Notes: a model not told the origin generated them from the sequence alone. Counted from the first letter of the stretch, positions 1 through 8,618 are shown. The stretch is 64,000 nucleotides of DNA from Mesorhizobium sangaii (GCF_014207355.1 NZ_JACHEF010000004.1:186001-250000); one strand, 5' to 3'. Numbers and translations are program-made.

Positions 1-1061
1 CACCCGGCGGCCTGAGCCGGTCGCAGAACAACATCGCCTATGGGCTGGTCGACGACGCCGATATCGACAAGGCGCTGAGGGACTATGCCGCCAGGGGCAA
101 CACGCTCTCCACGGTCAAGTCGGTGGCCGGCTTCGAATTGCGGCTCAATGAGATGACCTGCACCGGCTGCCACCAGACGCATGGCATCGCCGGCTTCCAC
201 TATACCGGCGCCGACCCGGCCAGCGAGCCGCGCCGCAACGCCGTCTTCGTGCCGGGCTCCGCCGTGTTCTTTGCCGACCTGCCGCGCCGCCGCGCCATCG
301 TCGAGCAGTTCGCCGCCGGCGGCCATCCGGATTTCACGCGTGGCTTCGCCGCCCGTCCGGACCAGAAATATGCCGAGGCGCTGAAAGGCACCGACCTCTA
401 CAATGGCTGGGGCTCGATCTGCTATCGCGGCGAGGATTTGAGCTTCAAGGACTGGAGCTGCGGCGAAGGCCTGCGCTGCGCCGGCGTCCACGAAAGCGCC
501 ATCCATCCGGGCTTCGGCACCTGCGTCAGCGAGGCCGGCACGGCGGTCGGCGACCCCGTCGAGTTCGGCGAGATAAAAATGTCGACATGGGGCAACGACC
601 AGTATTGCCGGCTGTCGCCGGCCACCGCCAAGGCATGCGCCATCGATCCGGCGCGGGACAAGAAGCCGCCGGTCAAGCTTGCCGGCTATGGCGCCGCACG
701 CCAACGCTACGACAATCCGCAGCAGAAGACCGGCGGCTTTCCCGGCGGCATGCTGCGCAAGGCGAGCTGCGACAAGCTTCCCGACGAGGCGACGTGCGGC
801 CGGCTGGCCAAGACCGGCTTCAACGACTGCATCGCGTCCGGCAAGGACCACAAATTCTGCACCAAGGAATTCACCAAGACCGCCGGCCTGCGCGCCTGCG
901 ACAAGGCGCATCCCTGCCGCGAGGACTATATCTGCACCGCCGGCTATGACGACCTGCCCCAGGCCAAACCTGGCGAAGGCACCTGCATCCCGCCCTATTT
1001 CATCTTCCAGTTCCGTGTCGACGGCCACCCGCGTAGCTGGGTGCAGGACGTCAGGGAATGA
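1..1061 (+). CDS. Cysteine-rich protein with one CxxCH motif, N-terminus missing
   Basis: The frame is open from base 3 to the TGA at 1059-1061, so the gene starts upstream of the window. The visible part has one CTGCH motif (bases about 153-167), the pattern that attaches c-type haem, followed by about 17 further cysteines in a C-terminal half with spaced pairs (for example CGEGLRC, CDKAHPC). This suggests an exported, disulfide-bonded or haem-binding protein, but the signal peptide would lie outside the window. I do not recognise the family. A single CxxCH can also occur by chance in such a Cys-rich protein, so haem binding is only a suggestion. Confidence 0.7.
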   Translation, partial: PGGLSRSQNNIAYGLVDDADIDKALRDYAARGNTLSTVKSVAGFELRLNEMTCTGCHQTHGIAGFHYTGADPASEPRRNAVFVPGSAVFFADLPRRRAIVEQFAAGGHPDFTRGFAARPDQKYAEALKGTDLYNGWGSICYRGEDLSFKDWSCGEGLRCAGVHESAIHPGFGTCVSEAGTAVGDPVEFGEIKMSTWGNDQYCRLSPATAKACAIDPARDKKPPVKLAGYGAARQRYDNPQQKTGGFPGGMLRKASCDKLPDEATCGRLAKTGFNDCIASGKDHKFCTKEFTKTAGLRACDKAHPCREDYICTAGYDDLPQAKPGEGTCIPPYFIFQFRVDGHPRSWVQDVRE

Positions 1062-1219
1062 GAGACCGGTTTTGCTGCAGGCAAATTGAAGGTCCGGTGG
1101 ACCTTTCAAGGACTCGAACGCCCGGAGGGCAAGCGATGCTGCCGCAACGAAGGCGCGTCGTTACTGCGTCTCGCCAGACGGCTTTCGCCGAGAACCACTG
1201 ACGTCTGCTCGGTAGGCGC

Positions 1220-1408
1220 CTAGTCCCTCTGCTTGGCGCCGGCGCTCTTGCCGTCGGAACTCTTCGAGCGCTCCTCGAAGCGCGCCGCGCCCTTTTTCAA
1301 CGGATGGCCGGTCTCGGCCTCGGTCTTGCGTTCGTCCTTCGCCGCCGCCTGTTTCAGTCCTTTGGCCGCCTGCTTGCCTTTTGCGGTCGGTGCCTGTTCA
1401 ACGCCCAT
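1220..1408 (-). CDS. Small basic hypothetical protein, 62 aa
   Basis: Short ORF rich in Lys, Ala and Glu, strongly charged and without a hydrophobic segment, so probably a soluble and largely disordered protein. The minus strand carries a GGGAGGAAA Shine-Dalgarno a few bases before the ATG, which supports translation. It sits between the Cys-rich gene and mntR and reads in the same direction as mntR. No domain is recognised. It may be one of the small lysine/alanine-rich proteins common in rhizobia; function unknown. Confidence 0.5.
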   Translation of the reverse strand: MGVEQAPTAKGKQAAKGLKQAAAKDERKTEAETGHPLKKGAARFEERSKSSDGKSAGAKQRD

Positions 1409-1515
1409 CGTTTCCTCCCTTTGCGCGCCAATCGCGCGGTGTCAGGAGCAACGTGCATAACATCAGGCGGTTCCGGCGCGGCTTCGTCGTTCGGGAAACT
1501 CGGCGCTGACGCAGC

Positions 1516-2007
1516 TCAGCGCGCCGCCGTCATCGCCTTGCGAAACGCTTCGAGCGTCTCGGCGCTGACATGGTGCTCGATGCCCTCGGCATCGATGCGC
1601 GCGGTCTCGGCGCTGACGCCGAGCGAGCGCAGGAAGGCTTCCACCGTCTGGTGGCGGATGCGGCTCTCCACCGCGACCTTGCGGCCGGCATCGGTCAGGA
1701 ACACGCCGCGATAGGGCTTTCTGGACACCAGGCCGTCGGCGCACAGCCTGGTCAGCATCTTGGCCACCGTCGGCTGGGCGACGCCGAGCCGTGCGGCGAT
1801 ATCGACCTGACGCGCCTCGTTGCCATCCTCGATCAGGTCGGCGATCAGCTCGACATAATCCTCGACCAGCGCGCTGCGGCGCGCTTCGCGCGTGTGCCTG
1901 AACCCCTCCGAATGGACGTCGGCGTCAGGCAGCGGCTTTTCGCGCGGGACCGGTCTGTTCTTCAGCGCCAATGCGCGCTCCTCCTGGGAGTTTAGCCGTC
2001 CATGCAT
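1516..2007 (-). CDS. mntR: Manganese-responsive regulator MntR (DtxR family)
   Basis: 163-aa DtxR/MntR-type repressor. A winged helix-turn-helix spans about residues 48-105 (helix-turn-helix around RQVDIAARLGVAQPTVAKML). A metal-site motif EGIEHH lies at 141-146, as in MntR proteins. The family binds Mn(II) and then represses manganese import. The gene is divergent from mntH, its expected target, and an AT-rich dyad lies between them. The first about 25 residues are poorly conserved in such proteins, so a downstream GTG near residue 20 is an alternative start. Family assignment is secure from the motif and context. Confidence 0.9.
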   Translation of the reverse strand: MHGRLNSQEERALALKNRPVPREKPLPDADVHSEGFRHTREARRSALVEDYVELIADLIEDGNEARQVDIAARLGVAQPTVAKMLTRLCADGLVSRKPYRGVFLTDAGRKVAVESRIRHQTVEAFLRSLGVSAETARIDAEGIEHHVSAETLEAFRKAMTAAR

Positions 2008-2127
2008 TTATAGCACGGGCTCTGATTCTTCAGGCCGTTTATTTGCATTCCGCCACGGGCGCAACCAGCGTTGTCGGCGACCGCCCCCGCGCCAGGTCAC
2101 GGCCTCGACAAAAAGCACCGACAATGA

Positions 2128-2150
2128 AATATAGCATATTGCATAATGTT
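2128..2150. promoter_or_regulatory. Candidate MntR box upstream of mntH
   Basis: AT-rich stretch with the imperfect dyad GCATATTGC in an otherwise GC-rich spacer, 53-75 bases before the mntH start. Divergent mntR/mntH pairs in Rhizobiales carry such AT-rich operators. The assignment rests on position and composition only. Confidence 0.5.
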
Positions 2151-2202
2151 GAGCCATGGCATACCTTAGGCGAACATCGACACGTCTCGCGGAAAGCCCC
2201 TT

Positions 2203-3567
2203 ATGTCTGAAGTCGAAGCCACAGCCTCCCGGTCTACATGGCGGTTCGCCAGGCCCGAGGAGGACGACCAGCCCAGCCTACGCGAGGTCAATTCTTCCAT
2301 CGCCGTGCCGAATTCGGGCGTCTGGTTCCGCCGGTTGTTCGCCTTCATGGGCCCCGGCTACATGGTCTCGGTCGGCTATATGGACCCGGGCAACTGGGCG
2401 ACCGACCTCGCCGGTGGCGCCCAGTTCGGCTACACGCTGCTGTTCATCATCATGCTGTCCAACCTGATGGCGATCCTGCTGCAGGCGCTCGCCGCCCGCC
2501 TCGGCATCGCCACCGGCCGCGACCTGGCACAGGCCTGCCGCGCCTACTATCCACGACCGGTCAACTTCATGCTGTGGATCGCCTGCGAACTGGCCATCAT
2601 CGCCTGCGACCTCGCAGAAGTCATCGGCACGGCGATCGCGCTGCAGCTTCTGTTCGGCATTCCGCTGGTCGGCGGCGCCATGCTGACGGCGCTCGATGCC
2701 TTTATCGTGCTGCTGCTGATGAACAAGGGTTTTCGCTATCTCGAAGCTTTCGTCATCGCGCTTTTGATCATCATCTTCAGCTGCTTTGCCATCCAGATCT
2801 TCGTCGCAGCCCCGCCGGCCGGCTCGATCCTGCATGCCATGTTCGTGCCGTCGTCCGAGATCGTCACCAATCCGGCAATGCTCTACATCGCCATCGGCAT
2901 CATCGGCGCCACCGTCATGCCGCACAATCTCTATCTGCACTCCTCGATCGTGCAGACCCGCGCCTATGAGCGCACCGATAAGGGCAAACGCGACGCCATC
3001 AAATGGGCGACGACGGACTCGACCATCGCCCTGATGCTCGCCTTGTTCGTCAACGCCTCGATCCTGATCGTGTCGGCAGTCGCCTTCCACGACACCGGCC
3101 ACCAGGATGTCGCTGAGATCGGCCAGGCCTTCGAGCTGCTGTCGCCGCTGCTGGGCCTCGGCATCGCCTCGATCCTGTTCGCTGTGGCGCTGCTGGCTTC
3201 CGGCCTGAACTCGACGGTGACGGCGACGCTGGCCGGCCAGATCGTCATGGAAGGTTTCCTGCGCCTGCGCATCCCCAACTGGGCGCGCCGGCTGTTGACG
3301 CGCGGGCTGGCCATCATCCCGGTGGTGATCGTCACCGCGCTCTATGGCGAAAAAGGCACCGGCCAGTTGCTGGTGTTCAGCCAGGTGATCCTGTCGATGC
3401 AGCTGCCCTTCGCGGTTGTCCCGCTGGTGCAGTTCGTCTCCGACAGGAAGAAGATGGGCAACCTCGCCATTCCGCGTGGCGTCGCCGCACTGGCCTGGGT
3501 GGTCGCTGCGATCATCCTGGTGCTCAACTTCAAGCTACTCTACGACACCATGTTCGGAGTCGGCTGA
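2203..3567 (+). CDS. mntH: Nramp-family manganese importer MntH
   Basis: 454-aa inner-membrane Nramp transporter that imports Mn(II) with protons. The transmembrane-1 metal motif DPGNWATD is at residues 61-68 and the transmembrane-6 motif MPHN at 239-242, the two sites that hold the metal in Nramp proteins. About 11 hydrophobic segments fill the rest. There is a polar N-terminal extension of about 40 residues. It is divergent from mntR, which should repress it when manganese is sufficient. Length and motifs fit MntH rather than the shorter NRAMP-like divalent metal transporters. Confidence 0.95.
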   Translation: MSEVEATASRSTWRFARPEEDDQPSLREVNSSIAVPNSGVWFRRLFAFMGPGYMVSVGYMDPGNWATDLAGGAQFGYTLLFIIMLSNLMAILLQALAARLGIATGRDLAQACRAYYPRPVNFMLWIACELAIIACDLAEVIGTAIALQLLFGIPLVGGAMLTALDAFIVLLLMNKGFRYLEAFVIALLIIIFSCFAIQIFVAAPPAGSILHAMFVPSSEIVTNPAMLYIAIGIIGATVMPHNLYLHSSIVQTRAYERTDKGKRDAIKWATTDSTIALMLALFVNASILIVSAVAFHDTGHQDVAEIGQAFELLSPLLGLGIASILFAVALLASGLNSTVTATLAGQIVMEGFLRLRIPNWARRLLTRGLAIIPVVIVTALYGEKGTGQLLVFSQVILSMQLPFAVVPLVQFVSDRKKMGNLAIPRGVAALAWVVAAIILVLNFKLLYDTMFGVG

Positions 3568-3639
3568 GACCCGAAATCGACTGCTCTGCTGAGAGATAGT
3601 CCGGCGACAAATCGGCAATTCGCGCTATCTTCTCGCGTC

Positions 3640-4482
3640 ATGACCGGGATCGAAGACGTCAGGAAGTTCTACGCGCGGCTGATGGCCGCCAATGCCGGCT
3701 CGCCCGATCCGCGCCTGGAGGCGGTCTTCGCCGAGGTGCCGCGCGAAGCCTTCCTCGGTCCCGGGCCGTGGACGATCATCGCCGGCAACGGCAAGATCAC
3801 GACGCCGAGCGCGGATCCGGCACACATCTACCAAAACGTGCTGGTGGCGCTCGACAACGACAAGGGCATCAACAATGGCGAGCCGTTCCTGCACGCCATG
3901 TGGATCGGCAAGCTTGCGCCGAAACCCGGCGAGGCCGTTTGCCACATCGGCGCCGGCACCGGCTACTACACCGCGGCGCTGGCCAAACTGGTTTCGCCCG
4001 GCGGCACCGTCACCGCTTTCGAACTCGACAAAAACCTGGCCGAGCTCGCACGACAAAATCTCGAAACCTATCGCAATGTGACCGTCGTCCATGGCGATGC
4101 CGTGACGACGCCCTTGCCGCCTTCCGACATCGTCTATGTCAATGCCGGCGTCGCCGCGCCGCCGGCAGGATGGCTGAAGGCGCTGCGCCCAGGCGGCCGC
4201 ATGATCTTTCCCTGGCGCCCGGCCGAGCGCGTTCCGCTGGCGGTGATGGTGACCCGCACCGCAAAAGGCTTCGCGTGCGACCCCTTCATGCGCTCATGGT
4301 TCATTCCATGTGTCGGCGCTTCGGTTGCGGACCCTGCGGCGAAGATCCCTACGCGCGACCAGGCCGCGAGCAGCCGCTCGATCTGGCTGACGTCGGACAA
4401 GGTGCCCGACCGCACCGCCACGGCGATCTTCGGTGAGGTCTGGTTCTCGTCGCGCGCCCTCGATGTCAGGCCTCGCAGATGA
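3640..4482 (+). CDS. PCMT-like SAM-dependent methyltransferase
   Basis: 280-aa cytoplasmic protein related to protein-L-isoaspartate O-methyltransferases. The SAM-binding motif I is HIGAGTGYYTA at residues 102-112, preceded by the family's N-terminal region with EVPREAFLG (about 32-40). The C-terminal 70 residues extend beyond a typical Pcm (about 210 aa), so the substrate may differ from isoaspartate. It follows mntH by 72 bases on the same strand; co-transcription is possible but not shown. True Pcm activity is not certain. Confidence 0.75.
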   Translation: MTGIEDVRKFYARLMAANAGSPDPRLEAVFAEVPREAFLGPGPWTIIAGNGKITTPSADPAHIYQNVLVALDNDKGINNGEPFLHAMWIGKLAPKPGEAVCHIGAGTGYYTAALAKLVSPGGTVTAFELDKNLAELARQNLETYRNVTVVHGDAVTTPLPPSDIVYVNAGVAAPPAGWLKALRPGGRMIFPWRPAERVPLAVMVTRTAKGFACDPFMRSWFIPCVGASVADPAAKIPTRDQAASSRSIWLTSDKVPDRTATAIFGEVWFSSRALDVRPRR

Positions 4483-4589
4483 TGGGCGCGCCGAATTTTT
4501 GCCAGCGGTGTCGGACGCGCGGCTGTTCGCTCGTCCTTGGGCTGAAGTCCAGCCGCGACGGCGTGGATTGAAGAAACCGGAGCATTGGA

Positions 4590-5243
4590 ATGAGAAAGAT
4601 CATCGCCGCGACATTCGTCAGCCTCGATGGCGTCATGCAGGCCCCAGGTGGTCCGGAAGAAGATCCGGCCGGCGGCTTCAAGTTCGGCGGCTGGACGTTC
4701 CACTACTGGGACGACGCCATGGGCGCGTTCATGGGCGAGACCTTCACCAAGCCCTTCGACCTGCTGCTCGGCCGCAAGACCTACGACATCTTCGCCGCGC
4801 ACTGGCCGTACCAGGACAACGATCCGATCGCCGAAAGCTTCAACGCCGTCACCAAATATGTGGCGACGCACCGGCACGACACGCTGACCTGGAACAACAG
4901 CCAGTCGCTGGGCGACGACGTCGTGGCAATGCTGCGCAAGCTCAAGCAGGAAGACGGCCCGGACCTGCTCATCCAGGGTTCGAGCGAGCTGATCCAGACC
5001 CTGCTCGCCAATGATCTGATTGACGAGATCAGCCTGCTGATCTTCCCGCTGGTGCTGGGCAAGGGCAAGCGGCTGTTCGGCAACGGCACCATGCCTTCCG
5101 CCCTGAAGCTGACCCGCTCACAGGCCTCGACCACCGGCGTCATCATGGCGACTTATGAGCGTGGCGGCGAGATCAGGACCGGCTCGTTCGCGCCGGAGAG
5201 GCCATCCGAGGCAGAGATCGAGCGGCGCAAGACCTGGAAGTAG
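4590..5243 (+). CDS. RibD C-terminal / dihydrofolate-reductase-like protein
   Basis: 217-aa protein of the RibD_C family, structurally like dihydrofolate reductase. It begins MRKIIAATFVSLDGVMQAPG and contains LLLGRKTYDIF (about residues 62-72), both hallmark segments, and the NADPH-binding-like segment LLIQGSSELIQTLL. Members are presumed NADPH-dependent reductases, but most stand-alone copies have no known substrate. The C-terminal tail EAEIERRKTWK is an extension of the core fold. Close upstream is the methyltransferase gene. Recognition of the family is secure; function is not. Confidence 0.8.
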   Translation: MRKIIAATFVSLDGVMQAPGGPEEDPAGGFKFGGWTFHYWDDAMGAFMGETFTKPFDLLLGRKTYDIFAAHWPYQDNDPIAESFNAVTKYVATHRHDTLTWNNSQSLGDDVVAMLRKLKQEDGPDLLIQGSSELIQTLLANDLIDEISLLIFPLVLGKGKRLFGNGTMPSALKLTRSQASTTGVIMATYERGGEIRTGSFAPERPSEAEIERRKTWK

Positions 5244-5268
5244 CGAGAGCGGAAGCAGGACCTGGATT

Positions 5269-5428
5269 GCTCGCCCCCACGCATGTGGGGAAGAGGTGGC
5301 TCGGCGAAGCCGAGACGGAGAGGGGGATTGGCGCGACGGTGACCCAATTTCTGCAAGCATTCGCCCTACGAAGGCCCCCTCTCCGGCCGCTTCGCGGCCA
5401 CCTCTCCCCCCGCTCTGGCGGGGCGAGG
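5269..5428. repeat. RIME-like palindromic repeat, copy A
   Basis: About 160 bp of inverted structure between two convergent genes. The ends CTCGCCCC (5270 on) and GGGGCGAG (to 5427) mirror each other, and the inner arms contain GGAGAGGGGG and CCCCCTCTCC plus two short hairpins (GGCTCGGCGAAGCC type and GGCCGCTTCGCGGCC). This is the layout of rhizobial intergenic mosaic elements. It may end transcription of both flanking genes. Confidence 0.75.
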
Positions 5429-5442
5429 AATCCCAAGTTCCC

Positions 5443-6312
5443 TCAAGCTGCCTGCGCCCGTCTGGCCAACCCTTCGCGGATATGCCGCGCGAACTCCTGT
5501 GCCGCAGGCCCGACCCCATGCCTCGGCAAATGCAGGTTGATGGCAAAATTCGGCAGTGGCGGCAGGCCTGAATCGAGCGGCAATATGTCGAGATCGGCTG
5601 GCACGGTGGAGGCCAGCCATGTGGTGACGGCAAGGTCCGAGCGCACGGTCGCTGTCGTTGCGTCGATGTTGCCGTTCTCGAACACGGTGCGCCATTCCAG
5701 CCCGTGCTCGCTGAGCGCCGACAGCACTGCCGGCCGGAAGGCGCAGGTGTCGGCAACGATCGAAACCGGCAGCGGCCGCTTGGCGCCGGCAACGCCGCCC
5801 TTGGCGCCGACCCAGACCAGCCGGTCTATAGCCAGGCACTCGCCGGCCGATGGACCGACCCGTTCCTCGATCACCGCGAGGTCGATGGTGCCGGCCGCAA
5901 GCGCCGAGGTCAGCTCCGGTGACGAGGCGCAGACCAGCGATATCTCGACCTGCGGATAGGTCTCGGCATAGCGCTTCAGCACCGGCGCCAGCAAGGTGCC
6001 GACAAGATCGTAGGGCACGCCGAGCCGCACCTGGCCGGCCACCGCGGTACCCGCCATCTCGCCCCAGATCTCGTCGTTCAAGGCCAGCAGGCGCTTGCCC
6101 TTGGTGAACAGCCGCTCACCGGCGCGCGTCAGCCTTAGGCCGCGCCGGTTGCGCTCGAACAGGCTGGAGCCTAGCGCCTCCTCCAGCCGCTTGACCTGTT
6201 GGCTGACGGCACCTTGCGTCAGGTGCAGCGCATTGGCAGCCCCCGTCATGCTGGCCTTGTCGGCGACGGTGACGAAGGTGCGGATCAGTGCCATGTCGAG
6301 ATTTCGGATCAT
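5443..6312 (-). CDS. LysR-family transcriptional regulator
   Basis: 289-aa LysR regulator with the start taken at MIRNLDMALIRTF (6312). An N-terminal helix-turn-helix covers about residues 4-62 (ASMTGAANALHLTQGAVSQQ), then a substrate-binding domain. I prefer this start to the ATG at 6351 because the intervening bases carry a perfect dyad (6315-6337) with the T-N11-A pattern of LysR boxes, which fits an operator rather than coding DNA. It is divergent from a LysE-family exporter, the usual arrangement for a LysR that controls an amino-acid or metabolite exporter. The ligand is unknown. Confidence 0.85.
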   Translation of the reverse strand: MIRNLDMALIRTFVTVADKASMTGAANALHLTQGAVSQQVKRLEEALGSSLFERNRRGLRLTRAGERLFTKGKRLLALNDEIWGEMAGTAVAGQVRLGVPYDLVGTLLAPVLKRYAETYPQVEISLVCASSPELTSALAAGTIDLAVIEERVGPSAGECLAIDRLVWVGAKGGVAGAKRPLPVSIVADTCAFRPAVLSALSEHGLEWRTVFENGNIDATTATVRSDLAVTTWLASTVPADLDILPLDSGLPPLPNFAINLHLPRHGVGPAAQEFARHIREGLARRAQAA

Positions 6313-6314
6313 GG

Positions 6315-6337
6315 TGGCATTATGATCGCTAATGCCA
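6315..6337. promoter_or_regulatory. LysR-type operator (TGGCATTA-N7-TAATGCCA)
   Basis: Perfect 8-bp inverted arms separated by 7 bases, containing ATTA-N7-TAAT, a classical LysR-type T-N11-A box. It directly abuts the preferred lysR start codon at 6312, consistent with autoregulation. Confidence 0.65.
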
Positions 6338-6397
6338 ACCATGGCAAACATTGCATTTACTGAAGTTCGTGCGCGTCTACGATGGGGGTGTCCGACG

Positions 6398-6446
6398 ATG
6401 CATGTCGCCCAAATGTGCGCAGCGGTTTTGGGAGAACGACATGCAT
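6398..6446. promoter_or_regulatory. 10-bp perfect inverted repeat upstream of the LysE exporter
   Basis: ATGCATGTCG at 6398-6407 and its exact reverse complement CGACATGCAT at 6437-6446, spaced by 29 bases (about three helical turns centre to centre with the arms). It lies between lysR and the exporter gene and may be a second regulator site or a leader-RNA stem. Confidence 0.4.
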
Positions 6447-6457
6447 GAAACGAAAAC

Positions 6458-6481
6458 TTGAAACGCGTCGACGCGCTTCAA
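6458..6481. promoter_or_regulatory. 24-bp near-perfect palindrome just before the LysE exporter
   Basis: Arms TTGAA-x-CGCGTC and GACGCG-x-TTCAA, a dyad with one mismatched pair, ending 10 bases before the start codon at 6492. It could be an operator or, in RNA, a hairpin next to the ribosome-binding site AAAGGAAG. Confidence 0.45.
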
Positions 6482-6491
6482 AGGAAGCCGC

Positions 6492-7091
6492 ATGCTCGAG
6501 CCGATCATCCCCCTCATCCTGTTTGCGATCGTTGCCACCACCACGCCCGGCATCGCCACGACCCTGTCGACGGCGTCCGGTGCGCAGTTCGGTTTTCGCC
6601 GTTCCGTTCCCTTGCTGGTCGGAAGCGCCGCCGGCCTCGCCACGGTGACGGGAGCGGCCGCTGCCGGGCTCGCCGGCCTGCTGCTTGCGGTGCCGTCACT
6701 GCAATTGGCGATGAAGGTCGTCGGCTCGCTCTATCTCGTCTGGCTGGCGATCAAGATCGGCCGCAGTGGACCGCCCAACCTGGACGTGACCATGGCCGGT
6801 CCGAACAGCTTTCTCGGCGGCGCCGGCATTCAATGGATGAACCCTAAGGGCTGGGCGATGGGGCTGGGCGCGGCAGCCTCGTTCGCTGCTTTGGCCAGCG
6901 GCCCGCTGCAGCTTGCGCTGCTGCTCGGCGCGACCTTCGGCCTGGCGGCCGCTGCCTCGCTGTCGCTGTGGTGCGTGGCCGGCATGCTGCTTGCCCGGCT
7001 GCTGAAAACCGAGTGGCAATGGCGGGCGCTCAACATTGTGCTGGCGCTGGTGCTTGCGGCCTCGATCATTCCAATGTGGCGGTCGGCCTGA
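6492..7091 (+). CDS. LysE/RhtB-family exporter
   Basis: 199-aa inner-membrane protein with about six hydrophobic segments, typical of the LysE/RhtB family that exports amino acids or related small molecules. The opening has the family's N-terminal TTTPGIATTLSTASGAQFGFR (broken here into PGIA and GAQFGFR as key parts), and the centre has the conserved LYLVWLAIKI and QWMNPKGWAM segments. An AAAGGAAG Shine-Dalgarno precedes the ATG. It is divergent from a LysR regulator, which probably controls it. The exported substrate cannot be told from sequence. Confidence 0.85.
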   Translation: MLEPIIPLILFAIVATTTPGIATTLSTASGAQFGFRRSVPLLVGSAAGLATVTGAAAAGLAGLLLAVPSLQLAMKVVGSLYLVWLAIKIGRSGPPNLDVTMAGPNSFLGGAGIQWMNPKGWAMGLGAAASFAALASGPLQLALLLGATFGLAAAASLSLWCVAGMLLARLLKTEWQWRALNIVLALVLAASIIPMWRSA

Positions 7092-7112
7092 ACGCCAACC
7101 GCCACGCACGGC

Positions 7113-7907
7113 TCAAGCCGCGTAGCGTGCCGCCGGCTTGTCGGCATGCAGGCTGCCGTAGAAGGCTTGCCGCGCGCCGAGGAAAGTGTCGAGCTTGGAG
7201 GCGTCGGCAAGCCCCGGCACGGTAACCGTTTCGCCCTTGGCCAGGCCAACAAGTGCGGCATCGACCAGATCGTCCGCCGTCATGACGATCTCCTTCGGAA
7301 GGCTATCGATATCGCTGCCGGCAATTTCCCAGAAATCGGTCCGGGTCGCGCCTGGCAGCACGACCTGCACCTTCACCTGCGTACCCGCAACTTCGCGCTG
7401 CAGCGCTTCGGTGAAATTGACGACATAGGCCTTGGTGCCGCTGTAGATGCCGCCGAACGAGGTGTCGAAGGCAAGCACAGAGGCGATGTTGACGATGGCA
7501 CCACGGTTGCGCGCCACCAGACCTGGGAGCACGGCACGGGTCAGGCGGGTCAAGGCAATGACATTGACCTTGATCATGCGCTCGGCCGCGTCGGCGTCAG
7601 CTGTCGCCACCACCTGCTGGCCGCCAATGCCGGCATTGTTGACCAGCACCGTCACGCTGTCGTCGGCGGCGATCGCCTGCTCGACGCGGCGCACGTCATT
7701 GTCGTCGGCGAGATCGGCGCTGATCACGCTGACCTTGCGGCCGTAGGCATAGCGCAGCTTCTCCGCCAATTCCTCTAGCCGGTCGGCGCGCCGCGCCACC
7801 AGCAGCAGGTCATAGCCCTGCCCTGCCAGCCTGTCCGCATAGACCGCGCCGATGCCCGCCGAAGCTCCGGTGACCACCGCCGTGCCCTTGTTGCTCTGTC
7901 CACTCAT
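7113..7907 (-). CDS. Short-chain dehydrogenase/reductase (SDR)
   Basis: 264-aa classical SDR when started at MSGQSNKGTAVVTG (7907), which has an AGGAACAGGACA ribosome-binding region; a longer frame to 8006 would run into the operator region and is rejected. The cofactor motif TGASAGIG is at residues 13-20, NNAG near 90, and the catalytic Ser-Tyr-Lys appears in NIASVLAF and YSGTK. It is probably an NAD(P)-dependent oxidoreductase of unknown substrate. It is divergent from a MarR-family gene and two dyads lie between them, so MarR repression is likely. Confidence 0.85.
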   Translation of the reverse strand: MSGQSNKGTAVVTGASAGIGAVYADRLAGQGYDLLLVARRADRLEELAEKLRYAYGRKVSVISADLADDNDVRRVEQAIAADDSVTVLVNNAGIGGQQVVATADADAAERMIKVNVIALTRLTRAVLPGLVARNRGAIVNIASVLAFDTSFGGIYSGTKAYVVNFTEALQREVAGTQVKVQVVLPGATRTDFWEIAGSDIDSLPKEIVMTADDLVDAALVGLAKGETVTVPGLADASKLDTFLGARQAFYGSLHADKPAARYAA

Positions 7908-8007
7908 TGTCCTGTTCCTTCTTCGACTGATTGCTTCGCTTCGACTTCGGCTGCCGGCACCGTGGGCAACAGCCCCCGCTCTGCCGCCAAAGCCATCTGA
8001 TTTCATT

Positions 8008-8025
8008 TAGTGGCATATACCACTA
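8008..8025. promoter_or_regulatory. MarR operator candidate 1
   Basis: Dyad TAGTGG-CATATA-CCACTA with perfect 6-bp arms, in the spacer between the SDR gene and the MarR gene. A related site lies 27 bases further on. Confidence 0.65.
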
Positions 8026-8034
8026 TTGAGGAAA

Positions 8035-8051
8035 TAGGCATATGCCACTAT
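8035..8051. promoter_or_regulatory. MarR operator candidate 2
   Basis: Second copy of the motif, with the perfect 10-bp centre GGCATATGCC (8037-8046) and partial TAG/CTA flanks. Shared core with site 1 is GGCATAT. Two related dyads between divergent genes is a typical MarR arrangement. Confidence 0.65.
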
Positions 8052-8138
8052 CTTGTCAATGATCGGAGCGGGGATTATTTAAGGGGCAGCGGTCGGGCGT
8101 GCTGCAGCCATCGCCGAGAGAAAGAGCCGAGAGAAAAA

Positions 8139-8594
8139 ATGTCAAAAGACACGTTGCCCGGCCTGATCCTCTGCAACAACGCCATGCTGCGTCGCGCGGC
8201 GCGCAAGCTCGGCCAGTTCTATGATGACGTGCTAGCGCCTTCGGGCCTCAAGGCCACGCAGCAGGGCCTGCTGTATCAGATCCATATCGGCAACGAGCCG
8301 GCGATGGGCGCCATTGCCGCGTCCCTGATCATGGACCTGTCGGCGCTTGGCCACACGCTGAAACCGCTGATCCGCGACGGCTATGTCGAGACTTTCGCCG
8401 ATCCGGACGACCGCCGCATCAAGCGCGTGCGGCTGACGCCGCAGGGTCTGGTCAAGCTCGATGAGGCGATGAAGCTGTGGCACGTCGCCCAGCAGCGTTT
8501 CGAGGACGTGGTCGGCAAGGATCAGGCTGCAAAACTACGCGCGGCGCTGGATGACATCGCCGCGCTGGATTTCGACTTGCCGCCGGCCAGCTAG
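8139..8594 (+). CDS. MarR-family transcriptional regulator
   Basis: 151-aa MarR-type winged-helix regulator, started at MSKDTLPGLI (8139) because the upstream in-frame extension is not MarR-like and overlaps the operators. The recognition region is around ATQQGLLYQIHIGNEPAMGA, and the wing contains DPDDRRIKRVRLTPQG, a hallmark of the family. It is divergent from the SDR gene and probably represses that gene and itself through the TAGTGG/CCACTA sites; the inducer is unknown. Confidence 0.85.
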   Translation: MSKDTLPGLILCNNAMLRRAARKLGQFYDDVLAPSGLKATQQGLLYQIHIGNEPAMGAIAASLIMDLSALGHTLKPLIRDGYVETFADPDDRRIKRVRLTPQGLVKLDEAMKLWHVAQQRFEDVVGKDQAAKLRAALDDIAALDFDLPPAS

Positions 8595-8618
8595 GGCAGC
8601 CGACGGGCTTCTGAAAGA

